Positions 25,854 to 33,212 of a stretch of DNA of 64,000 bases are shown here, piece after piece. Under the pieces are notes generated by a model. That model saw only the letters and a program-made list of their open reading frames with translations. It did not search any database and was not told the origin of the DNA. Every line of letters starts with the position of its first letter. Position 1 is the stretch's first letter. Source of the stretch: Sphingomonas sp. dw_22 (GTDB lineage Bacteria; Pseudomonadota; Alphaproteobacteria; Sphingomonadales; Sphingomonadaceae); assembly GCF_018449795.1 (NCBI RefSeq), contig NZ_JAAVVE010000003.1, forward strand, positions 1-64,000, in the 5' to 3' direction. The position numbers were made by a program, and so were the translations under genes.

Positions 25854-26263
25854 CTACTCGCCCTTGTAGAAGATGGGTATGACGAACGTCCACAACAGGA
25901 CGGCGAGCGAACCGATATAGGGCACATAGAGCCCGAACTGCTCGAACGGCCCGCCCTGGCTGTAGATCCAGACGACAAACGCCCCAGCGGCGATCAGCAC
26001 GGGCAGAGGTTGAGCGGGCTTCTTTTTGTCCGGGTCTCTTGTTCCGTAAATCCGGACCAGAAAGACCAATCCCAGACGGCCCAAATCGCCGAGACGACCC
26101 GCTCGGTCTGGGGAATGATCCCCGCACCGATCATATATACGCCGACCACCTCCGCCGGGATCATCTTGAGGAGGCGGCCAAGATAGTCCTTGAACTCTTC
26201 GTTGACCGTCGCCGGTGTGCTGCGAAGTTTGTCTTGGTTTTCGATACGAAAAGGCGCGGTCAT
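25854..26263 (-). pseudogene. Small membrane protein with apparent frameshift (first gene of CHAT operon)
   Basis: From ATG 26263, preceded by a strong GGGGGG site, the frame encodes KDYLGRLLKMIPAEVVGVYM and on to SAIWAVW, then goes out of frame. A second frame, shifted by one base, continues the protein (GLVFLVRIYGTRDPDKKKP, LIAAGAFVVWIYSQGG, YVPYIGSLAVLLWTFVIPIF, KGE). Joined near 26070-26085 they give a coherent membrane protein of about 136 residues with three or four helices, ending just before the next gene. No slippery heptamer is seen at the join. A one-base indel (mutation or sequencing error) is therefore more likely than programmed frameshifting. Confidence 0.6.
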
Positions 26264-26507
26264 TCAGTCCCCCCATCCGTAGATATCTTCGCAGAGTAGC
26301 ATGAGAGCATACCTTCAAAAAGGGCCTCCCGCAGTTGTCCGTCAATATTGGTGCAGCTTCCGCTGTCGCGACGTGCGGCATGATTTGGGTGCAGCGCGCT
26401 GGTCAAAAACGTCGAGCACCAGGGCCCGCAGCCCCGTCTCGCGTCTGCAATCAGCCAGACAGCCGTTGTCGGGCAACACACGCACCTCGATGTTTCGGAT
26501 TTACAGC

Positions 26508-27377
26508 CTAGATGAAATAGGGATCGTCCAGCCGCCTCGTCTTGACCGTAGCATCGAGACCCTGAAGCCGCTCCAGGAGCGCCGGCAGCCCGCTCAACGG
26601 AAAAGCGTTCGGCCCGTCCGACAGCGCGCGATCCGGGTCCGGATGTGTTTCGAGGAAAAGCCCCGCGACACCGACGGCGACCGCGGCGCGGCTGAGCAAT
26701 GGGACGAACCGCCTGTCGCCACCTGAGCGGTTCCCCGCGCTTCCAGGCAACTGCACCGAATGGGTCGCATCGAAGACGATCGGGGCACCCGTCTCGGCCA
26801 TAACGGCGAGACCACGCATGTCGTTGACGAGGTTCTGATACCCGAAGCTCGTGCCCCGCTCGCAGAGGAGGAAGCGATCGGACGACTGTCCCGCGCTCTG
26901 GGCGGCACGCACAGCCTTGTCGAGAACCTGCCCCATGTCGCCGGGCGCCATGAACTGAGCCTTCTTGATGTTCACCGGCCGGCGGGTCCGTGCAACCGCT
27001 TCAATGAGATCGGTCTGGCGCGCGAGAAAGGCTGGCGTCTGCAGCATGTCCGCCACTTCAGCGACCGGGTCCACCTGCCAAGTCTCATGCACGTCGGTGA
27101 GCACCGGCAGCCCCGTTTCCGCGCGGACTTTCGCGAGCATCGACAGTCCGGCGTCCAGCCCAGGTCCACGGAAGGATGAGGTCGATGTGCGATTGGCCTT
27201 GTCGAACGAGGCCTTGAAGATGACGAGCAGATCGAGGCGCCGTGCGATTGCCGCCAGCTCCTCCGCGATCTCGAGCGCAAGGGCTTCTGACTCGAGCACG
27301 CACGGCCCTGCAATAAGGAACAGCGGCCGGCTGTTCCCGACCTCGCGACCAAAGAGCTCCATGCAATCTGGCTCCAT
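26508..27377 (-). CDS. kdsA: 3-deoxy-8-phosphooctulonate synthase (Kdo-8-phosphate synthase)
   Basis: The enzyme condenses phosphoenolpyruvate with D-arabinose 5-phosphate to Kdo-8-phosphate in the cytoplasm. The 289-residue protein shows the family motifs [10 protein letters not shown] near the start, [20 protein letters not shown] (substrate loop), [33 protein letters not shown] and [11 protein letters not shown]. The start at 27377 overlaps the kdsB stop by one base; an ATG fifteen bases on is also possible. It is the last gene of kdsD-kdsB-kdsA. No kdsC phosphatase or Kdo transferase is in the window. Confidence 0.96.
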   Translation of the reverse strand: MEPDCMELFGREVGNSRPLFLIAGPCVLESEALALEIAEELAAIARRLDLLVIFKASFDKANRTSTSSFRGPGLDAGLSMLAKVRAETGLPVLTDVHETWQVDPVAEVADMLQTPAFLARQTDLIEAVARTRRPVNIKKAQFMAPGDMGQVLDKAVRAAQSAGQSSDRFLLCERGTSFGYQNLVNDMRGLAVMAETGAPIVFDATHSVQLPGSAGNRSGGDRRFVPLLSRAAVAVGVAGLFLETHPDPDRALSDGPNAFPLSGLPALLERLQGLDATVKTRRLDDPYFI

Positions 27378-28210
27378 TAGACCAGGTGACGCTCAGCGAG
27401 CGCGGCCTCGACGAGGACGATATCCGAGGGATGGTTGATCTCCCACATGCCCCCGGGTGGATCCGGAATCTCGACCATCCGAATGGGCACGCCCTGGTGC
27501 AGGAAGCGGAGCTGTTCCAGTCCTTCGACAACTTCGAGCGTCGAGGGGCGCGCTTCCGCATACATCTCGAGCGCCTCGCGCCGATATGCATAGACGCCGA
27601 GATGGAAATAGACCGGCACGTCATAGGTGCGCTCGGGCAGGTACGGCAGAACGCGCTTCGAAAAATAGAGCGCGTCCGCCGCGCCATCGAACACGACCGT
27701 CGTGCCGCCGACGCGTCCGTTGCGCGCGTCGGCGGTCAGGCGATCGAGCTGCAGCGGCGTGCAGAGGATCATCGGCGTGACGACATGCAGATGCGGCTCG
27801 GATCTCAGGGTGTCGATCATCAGCTCGATCGCCAGGGGCGGGGTGAGGGGTGAATCCCCCTGGAGATTGACGATGATATCGGCATCGATGCCCGCCTCGC
27901 GCACGGCCGCCCAGCAGCGCTCGGTGCCGTTGCGGCAATCGTGCGGCGTGACCACGACCTGCGCTCCGACGCGTCTGGCTTCATCTGCGATCCGCAAGTC
28001 GTCGGTCGCGATCCAGATTTCGGCGACGCCGCCTACCAGGCGTGCGGCTTCCCAGCTGCGATGGATGAGGCTCTTTGCCGCTCCGTTGGCACCTCGCAGC
28101 GGCGTCAGCGGCTTGCCGGGAAATCGCGATGAGGCAAAGCGCGCCGGGATGACGATCGCGACGCGTTCGGCCCGGGCAGCGACGCTCGTTCCGCCGACAA
28201 CCTTGAGCAT
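27377..28210 (-). CDS. kdsB: 3-deoxy-manno-octulosonate cytidylyltransferase (CMP-Kdo synthetase)
   Basis: The enzyme activates Kdo with CTP to CMP-Kdo. The 277-residue product carries the nucleotide-binding start [19 protein letters not shown], the NGTERCWAA motif and [14 protein letters not shown]. The family's usual EG-x-LEQLR pattern is seen as [18 protein letters not shown]. An N-terminal extension of about 15 residues precedes the usual start. ATG 28210 overlaps the kdsD stop (TGATG); a GTG at 28213 is the alternative. A kpsU-type capsule role cannot be told from an LPS role by sequence alone. Confidence 0.95.
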   Translation of the reverse strand: MLKVVGGTSVAARAERVAIVIPARFASSRFPGKPLTPLRGANGAAKSLIHRSWEAARLVGGVAEIWIATDDLRIADEARRVGAQVVVTPHDCRNGTERCWAAVREAGIDADIIVNLQGDSPLTPPLAIELMIDTLRSEPHLHVVTPMILCTPLQLDRLTADARNGRVGGTTVVFDGAADALYFSKRVLPYLPERTYDVPVYFHLGVYAYRREALEMYAEARPSTLEVVEGLEQLRFLHQGVPIRMVEIPDPPGGMWEINHPSDIVLVEAALAERHLV

Positions 28211-29199
28211 CACCCAATCCCGAGCCGGAGAAGATCATGGATGTGGACGAGGCCGCGCACGCGGCCTCCAAGACCATCCTGGATGACGAAAACGGATGTG
28301 ATCCGGGCTTCCGACATGATGGTCAGGGCATCGCGCGCCATGGCGCCGATCTCGAGGATCCGCGGTCGCTTCGTCATGACCTGATTGGCGCGCATCGATC
28401 CCAGCGAGATCCCGCTTCTTCGAATGTCGCCGTCGGTGATCACGCCGGACAGCCTTTGCTGCGCATCGACCACGCCGGCAATGCCGAACCCTTTCTCGCT
28501 GATCACCTCAAGCACGTCCTCCATCGACATCTCGCCGCTCACCAACGGTAGTTCGTCGCCGCCGTGCATGAAGCTTTCGACGCGCACGAGATCGAGGCCG
28601 AGGCGACCGCCGGGATGCAGCTCCAGCAGGTCGGCGGCCTTGATTCCGCGCATCTGCATCAGCGTGATCGCCAACGCGTCCCCGAGCGCGAGCATCATGG
28701 TGGTCGACGTCGTTGGCGAACTGCCGAACGGACAAGCCTCCTCCCTCGGTGGCAGCAGCAGATTGACGGTGGCGCTGACCGCCACGGGCGAATCCGGACT
28801 TGAGGTGATCGCGATGATCGGAACCGCGAGGCTCAGCGCGCGCCGCATGATCACCCCGAATTCGCGCGTGTCGCCGGAGTTCGACAGAATGACCAGCGTA
28901 TCGCCCGGCAGGAGAACGCCCAGCTCGCCATGAACCGCGTCGCCGGCGTGTAGGAAGCACGACGGCGTGCCGGTTGAGGCCAGGGTCGACGCGAACTTCT
29001 GCGCGATCTGGCCCGATTTGCCGAGCCCGCACGCGATCACCTTGCCCGTGGTTCGCCGCAGGACGGTTATCGCGTCCGCGAAATCCTGGCCCAGGTCGTG
29101 CGCGAGCGCCCAAAGCGCTTCCGCTTCGGTCGCGATGGTGCGTCGGCCCATCGCGACGATCGCACTCCCGTGCATTGCTCCGTCCGCGAGCGCGTCCAT
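28210..29199 (-). CDS. kdsD: Arabinose-5-phosphate isomerase (SIS plus two CBS domains)
   Basis: It interconverts D-ribulose 5-phosphate and D-arabinose 5-phosphate, the first committed step to Kdo. The 329-residue protein has a SIS domain (VIACGLGKSGQIAQKFASTL, SCFLHAGDAVHGELG, LVILSNSGDTREFGVIM, PPREEACPFGSSPTTSTTMM). Two CBS domains follow (ELPLVSGEMSMEDVLEVISE; RARANQVMTKRP-like and FVIQDGLGGRVRGLVHIHDL). ATG 29199 was chosen; the frame extends to 29262 without a better start. It heads the kds operon, 124 bp downstream of the STN-domain gene. The capsule paralogue name kpsF is possible. Confidence 0.95.
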   Translation of the reverse strand: MDALADGAMHGSAIVAMGRRTIATEAEALWALAHDLGQDFADAITVLRRTTGKVIACGLGKSGQIAQKFASTLASTGTPSCFLHAGDAVHGELGVLLPGDTLVILSNSGDTREFGVIMRRALSLAVPIIAITSSPDSPVAVSATVNLLLPPREEACPFGSSPTTSTTMMLALGDALAITLMQMRGIKAADLLELHPGGRLGLDLVRVESFMHGGDELPLVSGEMSMEDVLEVISEKGFGIAGVVDAQQRLSGVITDGDIRRSGISLGSMRANQVMTKRPRILEIGAMARDALTIMSEARITSVFVIQDGLGGRVRGLVHIHDLLRLGIG

Positions 29200-29323
29200 G
29201 GTATCGAGTCGAACTCCTTTGGCGGAATGCCACGGACTCGACGCTAGATGACCTGGCGACACCGCCGGCTGGGGAAAACCACAGGAATAGCCGCGTTGCG
29301 GAAAATCTTCGCCTGGGCTGGCC

Positions 29324-30025
29324 TCAATCGCCGTTCCTGTGCCGCCCCTTCAAGGACACGAGCAACGGCTGGACGATCCCGTCGGGCGGCGGGGATACAG
29401 TTCGCCCGATAAGGACTTCGGTCAGCAGCCGATCCTTCTTCGCGTCGCCGCTTCCGCGGTCGACGCGAATCTCGGTCACCTCGCCGGTGTCGGCGATCCT
29501 GATCGAGACCTGGACGGTGAAGACGAGTTGCTGGGTCCGCTTGTCGCCGCGCAGATAGCCCTGGAGTTCGCTCTCCAGTCGTCCATAGAATGCCATGCGC
29601 TCGACCGGACTGAGGCGCGTCACCACGATTTTCTCGCGCACGACGACACGGCCCAGCGGCACGAGCGGCATGGCATCCTCGTTCTCGGGCGTGGTGATGA
29701 CCGCAGCGCTTGCCCGGCTGTACCGGGCAATCAGTCCGGTTCCCCGCAGCAAGAGCTGCAGCGCTTCGCGCGGGGCATAGGTGCCCTGCACCGCGCTCGA
29801 GCGCCGACCGGCGGTCAGCTTGCTGTCGTAAAGCAGCTGCACGCCCGTCGCCCGGAAATACTGGGTCAACGCGGCATCGAGCGGCTGCGCTGGGATGTCG
29901 AACGCGACGCGCTGGTCGGCGCCAGCTTCCTGCGCGGGCGCGGAGGCGGCTGCCATGACGCTCACGCCGATCGCGACCAGCAGCGCGCAACTCGGGAGGG
30001 GGCGAAAGAAAGTCACGGCTGCCAT
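29324..30025 (-). CDS. STN-domain periplasmic protein with TonB-like C-terminal module
   Basis: The 233-residue protein has a signal peptide (SCALLVAIGVSVMAAASAPA). A secretin/TonB short N-terminal (STN) domain follows (VAFDIPAQPLDAALTQYFRA, VQLLYDSKLTAGRRSSAVQG, APREALQLLLRGTGL, as in the signalling domain of FecA). The last 90 residues (YGRLESELQGYLRGDKR, VSIRIADTGEVTEIRVDRGS, VSPPPDGIVQPLLVSLKGR) resemble the tails of the TonB at 35641 and the secreted protein at 36369. No outer-membrane barrel follows, so it is a stand-alone STN protein. It is divergent from luxR2 and the TPS operon and could pass a signal to the FecR at 16213. ATG 30025 gives the best signal peptide. Confidence 0.85.
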   Translation of the reverse strand: MAAVTFFRPLPSCALLVAIGVSVMAAASAPAQEAGADQRVAFDIPAQPLDAALTQYFRATGVQLLYDSKLTAGRRSSAVQGTYAPREALQLLLRGTGLIARYSRASAAVITTPENEDAMPLVPLGRVVVREKIVVTRLSPVERMAFYGRLESELQGYLRGDKRTQQLVFTVQVSIRIADTGEVTEIRVDRGSGDAKKDRLLTEVLIGRTVSPPPDGIVQPLLVSLKGRHRNGD

Positions 30026-30458
30026 CTGCGCGTAGGATAGTGCGGCCAATCTCCCGTGGCGAGTTGCCCGACATGGTGCATTGCAACACTGGGACGGAAA
30101 GAGCGTGAAGCAAGGATAGCACAAATCGCAAAGTCGATTTCGTTGCTCACAACCCTATGGGGAAATGCGAGGCTATTCGCGATCCGATATGGTCCCCGCC
30201 TGAGATAGACGGACGATTATAGTTCCAAACATTACGAGAATATGAAGAAGTTGTGAAAAAAAATAATACTAATAATTTACTCCAAAGTGGGCGCTTCGGA
30301 TCGACCTCGGGCGACAATCACGATAAGCTATTCCTACCTGTCAAGCGAATAGTCGCAACTCGGAAATTCTGTCACTATTCTGTAACAATTTTCTTTTGCC
30401 AAAATCGCGCTTTCGCCGTGTCCACTAAGCAGGAGCTAGTTCCCGGGGGTGTGACCAG
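30026..30458. other. 433-bp divergent regulatory region of the STN gene and the TPS operon
   Basis: No gene is supported. The middle (30226-30290) is unusually AT-rich (gaaaaaaaataatactaat) compared with the high-GC surroundings. The right part carries the palindromic operator and the conserved TGCCAAAATCGCGCTT block that also precede luxR1. Confidence 0.55.
30370..30387. promoter_or_regulatory. Shared palindromic operator upstream of luxR2 and TPS operon (TGTCAC-N6-GTAACA)
   Basis: TGTCAC-TATTCT-GTAACA is 72 bp upstream of the luxR2 ATG. Arms and spacing are identical to 17242-17259. The following block TTGCCAAAATCGCGCTTT is also shared, so about 55 bp are conserved between two otherwise different upstream regions. 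Confidence 0.62.
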
Positions 30459-31262
30459 ATGTTCGCGAGCGGCGCGTTTTCGCGCCATGTCAGTCCTGAT
30501 GCGCGGGGCGATGCAACGCCTGCCGAGCGGGCGGGACTCATGGCCGCCGGCTCGCTTGCGGCGTTGGTCGGCGATCTGTCGGCCTGCGATACCGCGGAAA
30601 TGCTGCGCGAATGGCTCTTGCGCTTCGCGCATGGCCACGGGTTCCTCGGCGGCCGCTATCTCCATTTAGGCCACTTTCACTCCGGCCAACGCGCTCCCCA
30701 CTGGAAGCTCCTCCGTTTTCTTTCGACCCATGACGACCGGGCTGATCTGTGGGTGACGGAGGAGATCGGCGCCGGGACGATGCTGTTCACCTTCCTGCCG
30801 TTTGCCTGGTCGAACGGCGACGGGGAGGGGCTGACCCCGGCCCAGCGCGAATGGTACGCGGTGACCACGCTCACCGAGCTACCGGCAGGCGTCACGGTCC
30901 CGGTCCAGGATCATGCGGCGGGTCCGGCCTGCCTGATTCTGTTCGGTGGTTCCGAGCAGGATGCGCTCGATCTCATCGAACTCGAGACGCCGTCGTTGGC
31001 GGTCACCGCGCTCGCCTTCCACCTTCTCGCCAAGCTGATCGTTCCCGGTAGCAACGCATTGGGTCCCGCGCTGTCCGATCGCGAGATCGCCTGCCTGCGC
31101 CTCGCCGCGCTCGGGGACACGCTCGCCGACACCGCCGCCCAACTCGGGGTCTCGGTCCGGACCGTCGAGCTCCATGTCGGTCGGGCAAGCAAGAAGCTGA
31201 ACGCCGCGAACAAAGTCCACGCCGTCGCGATCGCGATCGGCGCCGGTCTGATCCAGGTCTGA
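30459..31262 (+). CDS. LuxR-family regulator heading the TPS operon (LuxR2)
   Basis: The 267-residue regulator is a paralogue of LuxR1: same layout, GFLGGRYLHLG versus GFYGGRYIQLA, and the same C-terminal helix-turn-helix (LSDREIACLRLAALGDTLAD, SVRTVELHVGRASKKLNA). The ligand-pocket Asp-Pro pair of LuxR1 and typical autoinducer receptors is not present at the matching place (WVTEEIGAGTMLFTFLPFAW), so it may bind something else or nothing. Its TGA is followed one base later by the tpsB ATG, so it is the first gene of the secretion operon and probably its autoregulated activator. Confidence 0.9.
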   Translation: MFASGAFSRHVSPDARGDATPAERAGLMAAGSLAALVGDLSACDTAEMLREWLLRFAHGHGFLGGRYLHLGHFHSGQRAPHWKLLRFLSTHDDRADLWVTEEIGAGTMLFTFLPFAWSNGDGEGLTPAQREWYAVTTLTELPAGVTVPVQDHAAGPACLILFGGSEQDALDLIELETPSLAVTALAFHLLAKLIVPGSNALGPALSDREIACLRLAALGDTLADTAAQLGVSVRTVELHVGRASKKLNAANKVHAVAIAIGAGLIQV

Positions 31263-31263
31263 A

Positions 31264-33210
31264 ATGCACGAGCCTCACAAACATATGCGTTCCACCGTCG
31301 CGCGCCGAAAAGCCGGCCAAGTCTCCGCGTCCTCTGATCGGCAGCCTGCGATCGACGCGAGGATAGGCCGGACCCTGCGCTATGCCCTCCTGTTGGCGAG
31401 CGGGGCGGCCGCCCTGCCGATGGCGGCGATGGCGCAGGACGGGACGAGCGTGACCCTGGGCCAACTGCCGTCCGCCCAGATTCCGCAAGTGCCGCCGGCG
31501 GTGGTGCCGGACTCCCATCCCCCGATCGACCGTGCGCCGCAACCGCGCATCGAAGTTCCTCAGGAGGCGCTTCCAGCGCGCCCGCAGACCCGCGAGCAGC
31601 AGGATGCCGGACCGGCCGCGCCTCGCGAGGCGCCCGCGAAGTTCATGATCGCGGCGATCGACGTTTCCGGCGTGAGCAAGCTCGACAATGCCGAAATCGA
31701 AAAGCTCATCTACCCGTATCTCGGACCGGATCGGACCAACGAGGACGTGATCGCGGCGCAGAAAGCGCTGCAGGACGCCTATGCCAGGAAGGGCTTCGAG
31801 GCGGTCGAGGTCGAGATCCCCGTCCAGCCCAACGACACCTTCGCCCAGGGCATCGTCCAGCTGGTTGTCCATGAAACGCCGCTTGGGAAGGTCCAGGTGG
31901 TCGACGCGAAGCACCATTCCCCCGAAGTCGCCCGGGCGCAGGTTCCCTCACTCGTCGAGGGGCAACCCATCAACATCGCCTCGCTCCAGAGCGACATCGC
32001 CGAAGCCAATCGCTTCCCCGACCGGCAGATCAGTCCCAAGTTCAAGCCCGGCGCGACGCCGGGCACCGTCGACGTCGACCTGCAGGTCGAGGACCAGAGC
32101 CCGGTCCATGCGAGCGTCGAGCTCAACAACGACAACAGCCCCAACACCGAGCCGCTCAGGCTGAGCGGCACGGTTCGCTACAGCAATCTTTGGGGGGCGG
32201 GCCATACACTCTCGGTCACCAGCTCGCTGGCGCCGCAGGACACCAAGCAGAGCGCGGTGGTCTCGGCATCCTACAATGCGCCGCTGTTCGGCACCCCCTG
32301 GTCGTTCCTGGTCTATGGCTACAAGTCGAACAGCAACGTGGCCGCGCTCGGCGGCACCAACGTGCTCGGCAACGGCTATCAGATCGGCCTGCGCGCGACC
32401 TACCGGCTTCCGGGCGACAAGGTCTTCCAGCAGATCAGCTTCGGCCCGGACTTCAAGTCGTTCAAAGAGAATATCTCGCTGGATGGTCGGCCGCTTCAGC
32501 CCACCAAGATCAACTATCTGCCGCTGGTCGCCGAATATGCGCTCAGCGGCGCGGACGACGAATCGACATTCGGCCTGACCCTTGGCGCGACGGCCGGCCT
32601 TCGCGTGATCAAACGCGACGCCTGTTTCGAGAACCCGTTCGACGGCCCGCCGCCGCCGGGCGTCCTCACCTGCCAGCTCGGCAGCGACGTCGGCGTGATC
32701 GCGGACCAGTTCACCGGCCGCGCGATCAACGCGAGCGAGAATTTCGTCCATTTCAACCTGGACCTCAACTACACGCGCACGCTCGACAAGGACTTCCAGG
32801 TCGCGCTGCGCTTCTCCGGCCAGCTTGCGGACTCCAGCCTCGTCACCAACGAGCAGTTCTCGATCGGCGGCATGTCGAACGTGCGCGGCTACTATGTCTC
32901 GGAGGCGGTCGGCGACGACGGCTTCAGTTCCTCGATCGAGCTGCGCACGCCGGACTGGGGGCCGTCGATCGGCTCGATCGTCGACTCCTTCCGCCTCTTC
33001 ACCTTCCTCGACGCCGGCTACGCCCGGGTGCGCGCGCCCGCGACCGGCCAGCAGGACGAGTTCCGCCTCGCCGGTGCCGGCGGCGGCTTGCGCCTGCAAC
33101 TCTTCAAGCTGGTCACGGGCGAGTTCGTGATCGGCGTGCCGCTTCGCCGCGGCCCGATCACCGACCGCGGCGACCCAAGATACAGTTTTTCGCTGAAAGG
33201 CGAGTTTTGA
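31264..33210 (+). CDS. TpsB outer-membrane transporter (ShlB/FhaC/HecB family)
   Basis: The 648-residue Omp85-type protein exports the TpsA exoprotein. An extended signal peptide (about 57 residues) is followed by a Pro-rich linker and POTRA domains (FMIAAIDVSGVSKLDNAEIE, DAYARKGFEAVEVEIPVQPN, GIVQLVVHETPLGKVQVV). The C-terminal 16-stranded barrel follows (VHASVELNNDNSPNTEPLRL, LRLSGTVRYSNLWGAGHTLS), with the conserved loop-6 motif VRGY in GMSNVRGYYVSEA and a terminal Phe (SLKGEF). It lies directly downstream of luxR2 and upstream of exbB-like, exbD and tonB genes, which is not usual for fhaC-type genes. Confidence 0.95.
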   Translation: MHEPHKHMRSTVARRKAGQVSASSDRQPAIDARIGRTLRYALLLASGAAALPMAAMAQDGTSVTLGQLPSAQIPQVPPAVVPDSHPPIDRAPQPRIEVPQEALPARPQTREQQDAGPAAPREAPAKFMIAAIDVSGVSKLDNAEIEKLIYPYLGPDRTNEDVIAAQKALQDAYARKGFEAVEVEIPVQPNDTFAQGIVQLVVHETPLGKVQVVDAKHHSPEVARAQVPSLVEGQPINIASLQSDIAEANRFPDRQISPKFKPGATPGTVDVDLQVEDQSPVHASVELNNDNSPNTEPLRLSGTVRYSNLWGAGHTLSVTSSLAPQDTKQSAVVSASYNAPLFGTPWSFLVYGYKSNSNVAALGGTNVLGNGYQIGLRATYRLPGDKVFQQISFGPDFKSFKENISLDGRPLQPTKINYLPLVAEYALSGADDESTFGLTLGATAGLRVIKRDACFENPFDGPPPPGVLTCQLGSDVGVIADQFTGRAINASENFVHFNLDLNYTRTLDKDFQVALRFSGQLADSSLVTNEQFSIGGMSNVRGYYVSEAVGDDGFSSSIELRTPDWGPSIGSIVDSFRLFTFLDAGYARVRAPATGQQDEFRLAGAGGGLRLQLFKLVTGEFVIGVPLRRGPITDRGDPRYSFSLKGEF

Positions 33211-33212
33211 CG

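Noticed and set aside
26041..26100. Programmed -1 frameshift signal in the CHAT operon membrane protein
   Set aside because: No slippery heptamer is present in the overlap; an indel is the simpler explanation.
32190..33212. Upstream extension of the exbB frame
   Set aside because: It overlaps the well-supported TpsB barrel and lacks any recognisable sequence; ATG 33213 gives a proper signal peptide.
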